Shown here piece by piece: positions 18,927 through 27,259 of a DNA stretch of 64,000 nucleotides. Below the pieces are notes generated by a model that had not been told where the DNA came from, ran no database searches, and saw only the letters and a program-made list of their open reading frames with translations. Position numbers and translations under genes: made by a program. How positions within the stretch are numbered: the first letter of the stretch is position 1; every line of letters begins with the position of its first letter. Source of the DNA: Nocardioides immobilis (GTDB lineage: Bacteria; Actinomycetota; Actinomycetes; Propionibacteriales; Nocardioidaceae); the NCBI RefSeq assembly GCF_003515065.1, contig NZ_QXGH01000015.1:159135-223134 (forward strand), read 5' to 3'.

Positions 18927-19954
18927 GCGGACACACCTGGCCGGAGGTCCTCAGTGCGCTGGTCGCCGGCACCGAGCTGACCTCCGAGCAGGTCGCCTGG
19001 GCGACCGGCGAGATCCTCGCGGGCGAGGCCACGGACGCGCAGATCGCCGGCTTCGCGGTCGCGCTGCGGGCCAAGGGCGAGACCGTCGCCGAGGTCACCG
19101 GCCTGGTCGACGCGATGTACGCCGCCGCCACCCCCATCACGGTGTCCGGGCGGCTGCTCGACGTGGTCGGCACCGGAGGGGACCGGTCGATGTCGGTCAA
19201 CATCTCGACTATGGCGGCGATCGTCGCAGCCGGCGCAGGGGCCAAGGTGGTCAAGCACGGCAACGTCTCGGCGAGCTCCCAGTCGGGGTCGGCCGACGTG
19301 CTGCGGGTCCTCGGGATCCGGCTCGACCTGCCCGCGGAGCGGGTGGCAGCGGTCGTCGAGGAGGCCGGCATCACCTTCTGCTTCGCCAAGACCTTCCATC
19401 CCGCGCTGCGGTTCGCCGGCCCGGCGCGCAGCGAGCTCGGCATCGGCACGACCTTCAACATGCTCGGCCCGCTCACCAACCCGGCCCACGCGCAGGCGCG
19501 GGCGGTCGGCTGCGCCGACTCGCGGATCGCTCCGGTGATGGCGGGGGTGCTCGCGGCCCGCGGCGTCGACGCCTGGGTGTTCCGAGGCGACGACGGGCTC
19601 GACGAGCTCACGACGACCACCACCTCGGCGGTATGGGTCGCCCACGACGGAGAGGTCACCACCACCTCGGTCGACCCGACGGCGTTCGGGCTGCCGCGGG
19701 TGGAGAGGGACGCACTCCGCGGCGGGGACGCCGAGCACAACGCGGACGTCGTACGCCGCCTGCTGGCGGGGGAGACCGGCCCGGTGCGGGACGCCGTACT
19801 CCTCAACGCGGGAGCGGGGCTGGCCGTCTACGGCGCCCCCGGCGCCGACGTCCACGAGGCATTGGCCGCCGGCATCGCCCGGGCGGCCGAGGCGATCGAC
19901 TCCGGTGCCGCCCAGGCGACGCTGGACCGCTGGGTGGCCGCCGCGGCCGGCTGA
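18923..19954 (+). CDS. trpD: Anthranilate phosphoribosyltransferase
   Basis: The 343-residue enzyme joins anthranilate to PRPP in tryptophan synthesis. The PRPP-binding [17 protein letters not shown] motif begins near residue 74, [17 protein letters not shown] follows, and GPLTNPA marks the anthranilate side. Length and motif order match the family. The start is GTG 18923, overlapping the upstream stop. No other trp gene is adjacent, so the gene is uncoupled from a classical trp operon. Confidence 0.95.
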   Translation: MSGHTWPEVLSALVAGTELTSEQVAWATGEILAGEATDAQIAGFAVALRAKGETVAEVTGLVDAMYAAATPITVSGRLLDVVGTGGDRSMSVNISTMAAIVAAGAGAKVVKHGNVSASSQSGSADVLRVLGIRLDLPAERVAAVVEEAGITFCFAKTFHPALRFAGPARSELGIGTTFNMLGPLTNPAHAQARAVGCADSRIAPVMAGVLAARGVDAWVFRGDDGLDELTTTTTSAVWVAHDGEVTTTSVDPTAFGLPRVERDALRGGDAEHNADVVRRLLAGETGPVRDAVLLNAGAGLAVYGAPGADVHEALAAGIARAAEAIDSGAAQATLDRWVAAAAG

Positions 19955-20011
19955 GCCTCGCGAGACGGACCCCCGTCCCCCTAGTTCGAACTGACTAACA
20001 GGAGTGTCTGG

Positions 20012-20080
20012 CTGCCCGTGTCAGCGGGCGGGCCGCGACGCCTAGTCTCGCGGCGGGAGTGGGCCCGGGGACACGGGCAG
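20012..20080. promoter_or_regulatory. Nested inverted repeats upstream of the secreted Ig-repeat gene
   Basis: CTGCCCGTGTC (20012-20022) and GACACGGGCAG (20070-20080) form a perfect 11-base inverted repeat. Inside it GCCGCGA (20032-20038) and TCGCGGC (20048-20054) form a second perfect 7-base repeat. A TAGTCT box at 20043-20048 with TGTCAG 18 bases upstream could be a promoter, in which case the arms flank it like operators. If transcription starts further upstream, they would instead fold as a leader hairpin. Confidence 0.45.
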
Positions 20081-20127
20081 TGCGCTGACGCATCCGCTCG
20101 TGGGGATCAACACCGGAGGAAAATCTC

Positions 20128-22416
20128 GTGACTTCGCATCGGCTCGTGCTGCCCGTGCTCACCGCCGTCGTCGGCAGCTCGCTGGCGGTGCTCGCGACGA
20201 CGCCATCGGCGTCGGCCGCGCCGCCGGACCCGACCGCCGCGCTCGGCCTGCCGACCGGCGTCAGCGCGAGCGTCACGGGCAGCGGTGCCGTGTCGACCAG
20301 GGCGTTCGACGACTTCCCGTCGCAGGGCTCGGACTACTACGTGTTGTCGACCGGGTACGCGCCCACGGCGTTCCCCGCGGTGCCCGACCCGGACGCGCAG
20401 CTCAGCGCCGACCGCGGCGAGGACGGGGTGTCCGACAGCTCGACCCTGACGCTGACGGTGGACGACGCGACTGGAGCGGGATGCCTCTTCGTCGACTTCG
20501 CCCTGGGCACGGAGGAACCCGTCCACAAGTACACCTACCACGACGGCAATCGCGGCGACGACATCAGCATCACGAGGCGCGGGGAGCCGACGGAGTACGC
20601 CATGAACGCGGGCTGGGGCTACTTCAGCCAGGCCACGCGGCCCGCGGCCCCCGTCCCCTACACGTCGAACGCGGTCATGTACTGGCACCACCCCGGCGAC
20701 CCCCTCGACCCGGCGCCCGGTACGGCGGAGCAGCCGTGGCTGCCCGAGGTGACTGCCCTGAACAGCGTGACCACCCGCGACACCGCACGGATCCCGCTCA
20801 CCTTCGCCTCGGGCGACGAGGTCGTGGACATCACGGTGGCGGACTGGGCCAATGGCGACCTGGACTCGGTCGCGCTCCTCGATCGCGTGCGTCTCGGGGC
20901 GTCCTGCAGAGCCGGGACGGGCGTCGAGCCCAACCCCGTTCATGGCGGTGGAGTGATCGCCGGAATCCGCGGCGTCGGCAATGCGCTCGTCTACGACCCG
21001 ATCCCCTCCACCGAGGTGGTCGAGAGGTACGACAGCGACGGCAACGGATGGCGTTCGCCTTCCGCCGTCCCGGTGGAGCTCCGGTTCCGGTGGTACCGGA
21101 CGACTTCGACCAACGCACTCATCGGCGACATGAGCGTCTGGCAGGCGATCCCCGACGCCGACCGCCAGGCCTACGTGCCGACCGCGGGTGACAGGGGCAA
21201 GGTGCTGATCGTGCTGGTCACCGGCGTCGTGGACGGTCGTCGGTACGAGACCTTCCCCTCGACCGGCGAGTCCGGGACGTGGTACGTCACCACGCCGATC
21301 GCCAGTGGCACGTTCGTCGAGGGCGAGGCCCCGACCATCACCGGGCCGTCCGGGGGGACGGCGGCAGTGGGTGACGTGCTGACCGCTCAGATCGGCCACA
21401 CGGTCCCGCGCGAGGACACCTGGGCCTGGCGGTGGTACGCCGACGGCCAGCTGATCTTGGGAGCGACGTCCCAGACGTTCACCATCGGCGCGGCCCAGGC
21501 CGGCAAGATGATCACCGTCCAGGCGACGGCGAAGCGCCTCAACTTCACCGACAAGCCCTGGTTGAGCGCGCCGTACGGCCCGATCCGGCTCCAGGACTGG
21601 ACCAGCACGGACCAGCCGAGCATCGTCGTGGACGGGACCGCGTCGTACGGCAAGACGCTGACCGCCGACCCCGGGACCGGCTGGACGCCGGTGCCGGACC
21701 GCTACAGCTACCAGTGGAAGCGCAACGGAAGCGTCATCGCCAACGCGGTCTACGCCAACTACACGATCCGCGCAGACGATGTCGGCTCGGATATCTCGGT
21801 CGTGGTCGCCGGTGTCAAGACCGGGTACACCGCAGCACCGCAGGAGAGCGCTCCCGTGACCATCCTCGGCGCCACGATGCAGGGCGCGACGCCGGTGGTG
21901 ACGGGCACCCCCCAGGTGGGTCAGCAGCTCAGCGGGCTGGTCACCGACTGGGACCCGAGCGGCTCGATCCTGAGCTATCAGTGGTACGCCGGCGACACCC
22001 TCCTCGCCGAGGGCAGCAGGTTCCTGACCGTCCCGGCCAGTGCGGTGGGCAGTCCGATCGTCCTGAAGGTGACCGGTCGGAGGGCGGGCTATGCGCCGAA
22101 GACCGTCGCGAGCGCCCCGACAGCGGCGGTCGCCCTCGGTGCGCTGACCGCTGGTACACCCGCCATCAGCGGACAGGCGAAGGTCGGTCAGACACTCCTG
22201 GCGTCCACGGGTTTCTGGGGTCCGACCGGCGTGAGGCTCTCCTACCGTTGGAAGATCGGCAGGAACGCGGTCACCGGGCCGAGGGGCGCGCGGCAGTCGT
22301 TCGTGATCCCGCGTACCGCGCGGGGCAAGCGGATCACCGTCGTCGTGACCGGCCGGCTCGCGGGCTACCAGACGGCGAGGAAGGTCAGCGCGCCGACCGC
22401 GCAGGTCGTCCGCTGA
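20128..22416 (+). CDS. Secreted multidomain protein: choice-of-anchor-like domain plus four Ig-like repeats
   Basis: This 762-residue exported protein has a signal peptide (1-30, cleavage after ASA). The N-terminal domain (about 31-270) resembles choice-of-anchor L surface domains, with the start STRAFDDFPSQGSDYYVLSTG and a GCLFVDFALGTEEP core. From about residue 385 four repeats of 85-90 residues follow, each with the pattern G-x-x-x-V-G-x-x-L, Y-x-W and I-x-V-x-x-T-G-x-x-x-G-Y, an Ig-like fold common in surface proteins. No sortase motif or membrane anchor is present at the C-terminus. GTG 20128 follows GGAGGAAA. A role in adhesion or matrix is likely; the ligand is unknown. Confidence 0.75.
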   Translation: MTSHRLVLPVLTAVVGSSLAVLATTPSASAAPPDPTAALGLPTGVSASVTGSGAVSTRAFDDFPSQGSDYYVLSTGYAPTAFPAVPDPDAQLSADRGEDGVSDSSTLTLTVDDATGAGCLFVDFALGTEEPVHKYTYHDGNRGDDISITRRGEPTEYAMNAGWGYFSQATRPAAPVPYTSNAVMYWHHPGDPLDPAPGTAEQPWLPEVTALNSVTTRDTARIPLTFASGDEVVDITVADWANGDLDSVALLDRVRLGASCRAGTGVEPNPVHGGGVIAGIRGVGNALVYDPIPSTEVVERYDSDGNGWRSPSAVPVELRFRWYRTTSTNALIGDMSVWQAIPDADRQAYVPTAGDRGKVLIVLVTGVVDGRRYETFPSTGESGTWYVTTPIASGTFVEGEAPTITGPSGGTAAVGDVLTAQIGHTVPREDTWAWRWYADGQLILGATSQTFTIGAAQAGKMITVQATAKRLNFTDKPWLSAPYGPIRLQDWTSTDQPSIVVDGTASYGKTLTADPGTGWTPVPDRYSYQWKRNGSVIANAVYANYTIRADDVGSDISVVVAGVKTGYTAAPQESAPVTILGATMQGATPVVTGTPQVGQQLSGLVTDWDPSGSILSYQWYAGDTLLAEGSRFLTVPASAVGSPIVLKVTGRRAGYAPKTVASAPTAAVALGALTAGTPAISGQAKVGQTLLASTGFWGPTGVRLSYRWKIGRNAVTGPRGARQSFVIPRTARGKRITVVVTGRLAGYQTARKVSAPTAQVVR

Positions 22417-22435
22417 CGAAGGCGTTGTCCGATCG

Positions 22436-22714
22436 TCAGTCGAGACCCAGGGAGAACGCCGACTCGAGGTCGTGCCGGGAGTAGGCACGGAAGGCGATGT
22501 GGGTCTCGGTGTCGATGACACCGGGCACCTTGTTGAGCTGGTCCGCCACGACCGCTGCGATCTCCTCGTGCCGGCGCACCCGCACCAGCGCGATCAGGTC
22601 GATCTGACCGGTCACCGAGTAGACCTCGCTGACCCCGTCGAGCGCGGCGATCGCCTCGGCGACCTCGGGGATCCGGGCGACGTCGGCCTTGACGAAGACG
22701 ATGGCGGTGATCAT
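22436..22714 (-). CDS. Stand-alone Lrp/AsnC ligand-binding (RAM) domain protein
   Basis: This 92-residue protein consists only of the RAM effector domain of Lrp/AsnC regulators, without the DNA-binding part (compare FVKADVARIPEVAEAIAALDGVSEVYSVTGQIDLIALV). Such small proteins oligomerise and may bind amino acids. The gene is nine bases downstream of the exonuclease gene, yet a TAGGCT box overlapping that gene's stop lies six bases before its ATG, so it may have its own leaderless promoter. Confidence 0.85.
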   Translation of the reverse strand: MITAIVFVKADVARIPEVAEAIAALDGVSEVYSVTGQIDLIALVRVRRHEEIAAVVADQLNKVPGVIDTETHIAFRAYSRHDLESAFSLGLD

Positions 22715-22720
22715 GGGATC

Positions 22721-22726
22721 AGCCTA
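22721..22726 (-). promoter_or_regulatory. Putative -10 box (TAGGCT) for the RAM-domain gene
   Basis: TAGGCT on the minus strand spans the stop codon of the upstream exonuclease gene and is six bases before ATG 22714. Confidence 0.4.
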
Positions 22727-24427
22727 GGACGTCGCGGTCGACGGGTGAGGACGGCCGGCGCCGCGCACGGGGCACGTCCACTCGCCGTCGACCTCGACCA
22801 GGCGGATGCCGGGCAGCTCGAGCCACCGCAGGATCCGCTCGGACTCCTCGGCGGTCGCGGCGGGGATCGGCCCGATGCTGGGCACGACCGTCTCGGCGGA
22901 CACGCGGAGCTGCTCGACGTAGCTGCGCGCGTCGACGCCGCTGGGGATCACGCCGGCCGCCGCCAGCCGCCCGTGCCGGATCACGTGGACGCACCAGCGA
23001 CCGCCGTCGTCGCGGCGGGTGGCGACCACCTCGGGGCAGCGCGTGAGCGACGTCAGCCGCTGGGTCCGGGCAGCGGCGCGCACGAACGACGCCAGGCGAT
23101 CGCGATGGACGCCCGCCTCCTCGAACCGCTCCTGCTCGGCGAGGGCGGCCATCTTGGCGTTGACCAGCTCGACCACGTCGTCGGGATGGCGCAGCAGCGC
23201 GTCCCGCAGCTGGCGGACGACGGCGGCGTAGGTGCTCGAGTCCACGCTGCCGTCGCAGGGTGACAGGCAGCGACCGAGCTCGGCGAGCACACAGGCGGAG
23301 CGCGACGGGTGGCGACCGAACTTGTCGGAGCACTGGCGGATCGGGAACGTCTCGTGCAGCGCGGCCAGGCAGCTCTCGGCGGCCGAGCGGGACGAGAACG
23401 GACCGAGGTAGTCGGCGTCGTCGTCGAGCACCCGCTTGACCAGCGACAGCCGCGGCCAGGGCTCCCGGGTGAGCTTGACGAAGGTGACCTTCTCCGGGAA
23501 GCGTGAGCGCCGGTTGTAGGACGGCTTGTGCTCCGCGATGAGGCGCAGCTCGCGGACCTCGGCCTCGAGCGGGGTCGCGCACTCGATGCCGGTGACGGAG
23601 GAGGCCAGTCGGACCATCTCGCCGATCCGGGACCGGGTCTCGGAGGCGGTGAAGTAGGAGCGCACCCGCTTGCGCAGGTCCTTGGAGGTGCCGACGTAGA
23701 GCACCCGGGACTGGTCGTCGCAGAACAGGTAGACGCCCGGGGCGTGGGGGAGGCGGTCGGCGAGGTGCCGCTTGCGGCGCTGCGCCGCCGCGACCTTCGA
23801 CGAGTAGGTCTGCAGCTCCTCGAGCGTATGCACGCCGAGGCTGCCGAGGCGCTCCATCAGGCCGTGGAGCACGTCGACCGTCGCGCGCGCGTCGGCGAGC
23901 GCCCGGTGGTTGGGCGTGGTGCCCGAACGGAACACCCGGGCCAACGACGACAGCTTGTGGTTGGGCGCCTCGTCGCGGGTGACCACCCGCCGGGCGAGCT
24001 TGACCGTGTCGACGACCTCGAAGTCCGGCCAGGGGAGGTCCTGCTCGCGGGCGAAGTGACGGAGGAAGCCGACGTCGAACCCCGCGTTGTGAGCAACCAG
24101 CACCGAGCCGCGTGCGAACTCCAGGAACGCGGGGAGCGCCGAGCTGATCGGCGGGGCGTCGGCGACCATGCCGTTGGTGATCCCGGTCAGCACGGCGATG
24201 AACGCCGGGATCGCGGTGTCGGGGTTGACCAGGGTCTGGAACTCGCCGATCACCTCGCCACCGCGGACCTTGACCGCGCCGATCTCGGTGATCCTGTCGC
24301 CGTCACCCACCGAGCCGCCGGTCGTCTCCAGGTCGACCACGCAGAAGGTCACGTCCCGCAACGGCCGGCCGAGCTCGTCGAAGGAGCGCTGCTCCTCCCA
24401 GCGGCTCCGGACGGGTGCGGTGGTCAT
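22724..24427 (-). CDS. DEDDh exonuclease fused to a UvrC-like GIY-YIG/UVR module
   Basis: The 567-residue fusion has an N-terminal DnaQ-like 3'-5' exonuclease domain (about 24-195) with ExoI Asp32 and Glu34 (VDLETTG), AHNAGFDVGFL (ExoII) and H-x-A-L-x-D-A (ExoIII). A GIY-YIG nuclease domain of the UvrC N-terminal or Cho type follows (about 225-310; GVYLF ... VLYVGTSKDL), then a Cys-rich linker and a UVR motif (AEQERFEEAGVHRDRL) that contacts UvrB in UvrC. The C-terminal UvrC endonuclease and HhH domains are absent. ATG 24427 is chosen because a TACCGT box lies seven bases before it. It likely processes DNA ends or makes a single repair incision. Confidence 0.85.
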   Translation of the reverse strand: MTTAPVRSRWEEQRSFDELGRPLRDVTFCVVDLETTGGSVGDGDRITEIGAVKVRGGEVIGEFQTLVNPDTAIPAFIAVLTGITNGMVADAPPISSALPAFLEFARGSVLVAHNAGFDVGFLRHFAREQDLPWPDFEVVDTVKLARRVVTRDEAPNHKLSSLARVFRSGTTPNHRALADARATVDVLHGLMERLGSLGVHTLEELQTYSSKVAAAQRRKRHLADRLPHAPGVYLFCDDQSRVLYVGTSKDLRKRVRSYFTASETRSRIGEMVRLASSVTGIECATPLEAEVRELRLIAEHKPSYNRRSRFPEKVTFVKLTREPWPRLSLVKRVLDDDADYLGPFSSRSAAESCLAALHETFPIRQCSDKFGRHPSRSACVLAELGRCLSPCDGSVDSSTYAAVVRQLRDALLRHPDDVVELVNAKMAALAEQERFEEAGVHRDRLASFVRAAARTQRLTSLTRCPEVVATRRDDGGRWCVHVIRHGRLAAAGVIPSGVDARSYVEQLRVSAETVVPSIGPIPAATAEESERILRWLELPGIRLVEVDGEWTCPVRGAGRPHPSTATS

Positions 24428-24434
24428 GTCGCCG

Positions 24435-24440
24435 ACGGTA
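24435..24440 (-). promoter_or_regulatory. Putative -10 box (TACCGT) for the exonuclease/GIY-YIG gene
   Basis: TACCGT on the minus strand ends seven bases before ATG 24427, with no ribosome-binding site in between, which fits a leaderless start. Confidence 0.4.
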
Positions 24441-24529
24441 GGAGGAACCTCCGACACGACGGGGGAGGCGCGAGCGGAGAGAGCTTCGAAAACCAAGGAT
24501 GTGTCGGGGGCTCCTGTCACGGTCGTCGC

Positions 24530-24736
24530 ATGACGACGACGATCGACTGCGACACCTGCCTGGTCCGCGGACTGGCGTGCCACGACTGCGTGGTCACCGT
24601 CCTCCTCGGGCCGCCGCCGGAGCTGACCATCGACGACGAGGAGCTGCGGGCGCTCGACGTGCTCGCGGACGAGGGACTGGTGCCACGACTCCGGCTCGTC
24701 CGCCCGGTCGACGGACCCGAGGTCGAGTCCGCCTGA
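24530..24736 (+). CDS. Small Cys-rich conserved protein (possible zinc-binding)
   Basis: The 68-residue protein opens with CDTCLVRGLACHDC, giving two CxxC pairs (Cys8/Cys11 and Cys17/Cys20 region), then VVTVLLG and an acidic helix with ALDVLADEGLVPRLRLV. Four cysteines in this spacing suggest a small zinc ribbon. I recognise the pattern as a conserved actinobacterial family without a known function. It is divergent from the exonuclease gene and upstream of the riboswitch-controlled NlpC/P60 gene. Confidence 0.7.
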   Translation: MTTTIDCDTCLVRGLACHDCVVTVLLGPPPELTIDDEELRALDVLADEGLVPRLRLVRPVDGPEVESA

Positions 24737-24877
24737 GTGACCCGTGTGACTCGTGTGACGCGTGCCTCAGAGATCCTGCCCACAATCCGGCGAGCCGGGG
24801 TTTGGCGAGGCCTCGCGACGGGTTTAGGCTGCTCGCTCAGGTGTCCGTGGAAGTGGGTCGAACCCGATCCGCGCGGG

Positions 24878-25036
24878 CACCGCGTCGAGTCTGGTGTCGC
24901 ACGCGGCACCGGAGCCGGGGACCCACACCATCCTGGGGTGAATCCCGTGCAAGGCGCGGCCGTGGACACGGGCGCGAGGAGCACGGGTAGGGCAAGTCGT
25001 GCCCGAACCCGTCAGCTCACCCGGTAGGCGTACGAC
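24878..25036 (+). ncRNA. c-di-AMP riboswitch (ydaO/yuaA class)
   Basis: The leader contains the class hallmarks in order: GGGGTGAATCC at 24935-24945, GGGTAGGGC at 24985-24993, CCCGAACCCGTCAGCTCACC at 25002-25021, and GGTAGGCG at 25023-25030. This class senses cyclic di-AMP and, in actinobacteria, commonly sits before cell-wall hydrolase genes, where ligand binding turns expression off. Here it ends about 23 bases before the NlpC/P60 start. Outer boundaries are approximate. Confidence 0.88.
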
Positions 25037-25058
25037 ACCAGAGGAGACCCCCCAGCTC

Positions 25059-26048
25059 GTGCTGAACGGTCGCAAACGTCTTGCCAGCGCGCTGAGCGCA
25101 CTCGTTCTCGCCGGAACCGTGGTCCTGACGGTCAACGGTTCCGTGCCCGCCCAGGCCGAGCCCGACATCGATGACGTCCGGGCGCGGGTCGACCGCCTCT
25201 ACGAAGAGGCGGAGCAGGCGCAGGAGCGCTACAACGACGCCAAGCTCGAGCTCTCCGAGCTCTCCGACGAGCTCGACTCTCTCGAGTCCGACGAGGTTCG
25301 CCAGGGCGACGAGGTCGCCCGGGTGCGCGCCGACGTCCGCGACTCCGTGATCCGCCAGTTCCAGGGCCAGACCCTGGGCCCGGCAGCCGAGCTCCTCAAC
25401 GCCGACGAGGACGCCTTCCTCAACGAGCTGTCGACGTTCTCGACCGTGAGCGACCTGCAGGACTCCCTGCTCTCCGACTACAACGACGAGCTCAAGGCCT
25501 ACTCGATCCGCCGCAAGGAGACCTCCGAGCGCCGCGACCAGATCGCCGAGCTCGAGGCCGACCTCAAGGACGAGAAGGACACGGTCGACGAGAAGCTGGC
25601 CGAGGCCGAGGAGCTGCTCGACGACCTCGAGGCCGAGGAGCGCGCCGCGATCCTGTCCCGTGACGGCGACGTCCGGGCTCCTTCCTCCGTGCCCGCCGAG
25701 GGCCGTGCCGCCGCCGCTGTTCAGTACCTCATGGCCCAGGTCGGCGACGCCTACGTCTACGGCGCCGCCGGACCGGACGCGTTCGACTGCTCCGGTCTGA
25801 CCATGATGGCGTGGGCCCAGGCCGGCGTCTCGCTCCCGCACTCGTCGAGCGCGCAGTACAGCAGCGGCGCACGCGTGTCCGAGAGCCAGCTGATGCCGGG
25901 CGACCTGGTGTTCTACTACAGTCCGATCAGCCACGTCGAGATGTACATCGGCAACGGTCTGATCGCCGGCGCCGCGAACCCCGGTGCTGGTGTTCGGGTG
26001 GCCGACCTGCACTCGATGCCGTACGTCGGTGCGGTCCGCCCGGGCTGA
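25059..26048 (+). CDS. NlpC/P60 family peptidoglycan endopeptidase (RipA-like)
   Basis: The exported protein has 329 residues: signal peptide (1-33, cut after AQA), a long coiled-coil region (about 36-200, rich in Glu, Asp and Leu) and a C-terminal NlpC/P60 domain. Catalytic Cys is in AFDCSGLT (near 247) and His in ISHVEMYIG (near 291). Such enzymes cut peptide stems of peptidoglycan, often for daughter-cell separation, and the coiled coil usually restrains them. GTG 25059 follows GAGGAG at a longish distance of 12 bases. The c-di-AMP riboswitch in its leader links its expression to that messenger. Confidence 0.9.
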   Translation: MLNGRKRLASALSALVLAGTVVLTVNGSVPAQAEPDIDDVRARVDRLYEEAEQAQERYNDAKLELSELSDELDSLESDEVRQGDEVARVRADVRDSVIRQFQGQTLGPAAELLNADEDAFLNELSTFSTVSDLQDSLLSDYNDELKAYSIRRKETSERRDQIAELEADLKDEKDTVDEKLAEAEELLDDLEAEERAAILSRDGDVRAPSSVPAEGRAAAAVQYLMAQVGDAYVYGAAGPDAFDCSGLTMMAWAQAGVSLPHSSSAQYSSGARVSESQLMPGDLVFYYSPISHVEMYIGNGLIAGAANPGAGVRVADLHSMPYVGAVRPG

Positions 26049-27258
26049 TCGCTGGCGGCTCCCGCTCCTGGGAGCCCTGCTCGCGGTCGGTCTGCTCGCT
26101 GGCTGCGACTCTGACGAGCCGTACGTCGCGCCGACGCCGAGCGCGTCCAGCGACGCGATCGCCCCGTCCGCGGCCGCCGGCACCCTCGACCAGCTCGAAC
26201 GGGCGCTGCGGCGCCATGACGCCGACGCGGCTGCGGACCTCGGCAGCGACGGGCCGGCGCAGGACACGCTCCGCTCGATCGCCGAGACGGCAGCCGCCCT
26301 CGACCTCTCGGACGTGACGTTCAGCTATGTGACCGAGAACGGACAGGTGGCCCCCGACGGCACCTGGACGGCGGCGGTCGCGACGACCTGGCGGATCTCC
26401 GGCTTCGAGGACACCCCGGCGCGGGCCGAGGTCGAGTTCGCGTTCGCCGATGACGGCACGCGGATCAGCACCGTCGGCGGGGGAGTGGGCCAGAGCCCGG
26501 TGTGGCTCGGCGCGGCGACGAGCGTCCGCCGTACCTCCGACACGGTGGTGCTGGTGGCTGACGGCGTCATTCCGATCCGCCCCCTCGCCGCCGAGGCCGA
26601 GCAGGCGCTGGTCGTCGCGCGACGGGTGCTCGGGCAGCGGGCTGAGCGGCTCGTGGTCGAGGTCCCGGCCTCCGGTGCGGCCCTCCATGCGGCGCTCGGC
26701 CTGCCGGCCGGGACGTACGACGCGGTGGCCGCGGTCACGACGTCGGCCGACGGCGCCAATGTGCCGGGCAGGCCGATCCACGTGTTCCTGAACCCCGACG
26801 TGTTCGGCCGGCTCGGTCCGTTGGCGGCTCAGGTGGTGGTGAGTCACGAGGCGGTGCACGCGCTGACGGCGGCGCCGACCACCACTGGCGTGGAACCGTG
26901 GTTGCTCGAGGGCTTCGCCGACTACGTCGCCCTCCGTGACGTCGACCTGCCCGTGTCCCGGACCGCGGGCCAGATCACCGCACAGGTGCGGACGGACGGT
27001 GTCCCGGACCAGCTGCCGAGCAGTGCCGACCTCGACTCCAGCGCGCAGCACCTCGGCGCCGCCTACGAGGCTGCCTGGCTGGTCTGCGTGACACTGGCGG
27101 AGCGGGGTGGAGAGGAGGCCCTGGTGGAGCTCTACGACGCGGTGCTGGGTGGTGCCGACCTTCCCAGCGAGCTGCGCCGACGGTTCGACTGGACGATCGA
27201 CGACCTCACCCGTGCCTGGCAGGCCAAGCTCACGTCCATCTCGTCCGTCGGCAGCTGA
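26029..27258 (+). CDS. Lipoprotein with HExxH gluzincin-type metallopeptidase domain
   Basis: This 409-residue lipoprotein (lipobox LLAGC, Cys26) has an N-terminal NTF2-like or all-beta region and a C-terminal metallopeptidase domain. Zinc ligands are His273 and His277 (HEAVH) with the third ligand Glu294 in WLLEGFADYV, a gluzincin or peptidase-MA-like arrangement. The GTG at 26029 overlaps the end of the NlpC/P60 gene by 20 bases, so it is probably co-expressed with it and acts at the cell surface. Its substrate is unknown. Confidence 0.8.
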   Translation: MRSARADRWRLPLLGALLAVGLLAGCDSDEPYVAPTPSASSDAIAPSAAAGTLDQLERALRRHDADAAADLGSDGPAQDTLRSIAETAAALDLSDVTFSYVTENGQVAPDGTWTAAVATTWRISGFEDTPARAEVEFAFADDGTRISTVGGGVGQSPVWLGAATSVRRTSDTVVLVADGVIPIRPLAAEAEQALVVARRVLGQRAERLVVEVPASGAALHAALGLPAGTYDAVAAVTTSADGANVPGRPIHVFLNPDVFGRLGPLAAQVVVSHEAVHALTAAPTTTGVEPWLLEGFADYVALRDVDLPVSRTAGQITAQVRTDGVPDQLPSSADLDSSAQHLGAAYEAAWLVCVTLAERGGEEALVELYDAVLGGADLPSELRRRFDWTIDDLTRAWQAKLTSISSVGS

Positions 27259-27259
27259 C

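Noticed and set aside
20107..22521. Minus-strand 804-codon frame opposite the secreted Ig-repeat protein
   Set aside because: Composition is His/Arg/Gly/Asp-rich without motifs. The plus strand has a signal peptide, ribosome-binding site and repeats.
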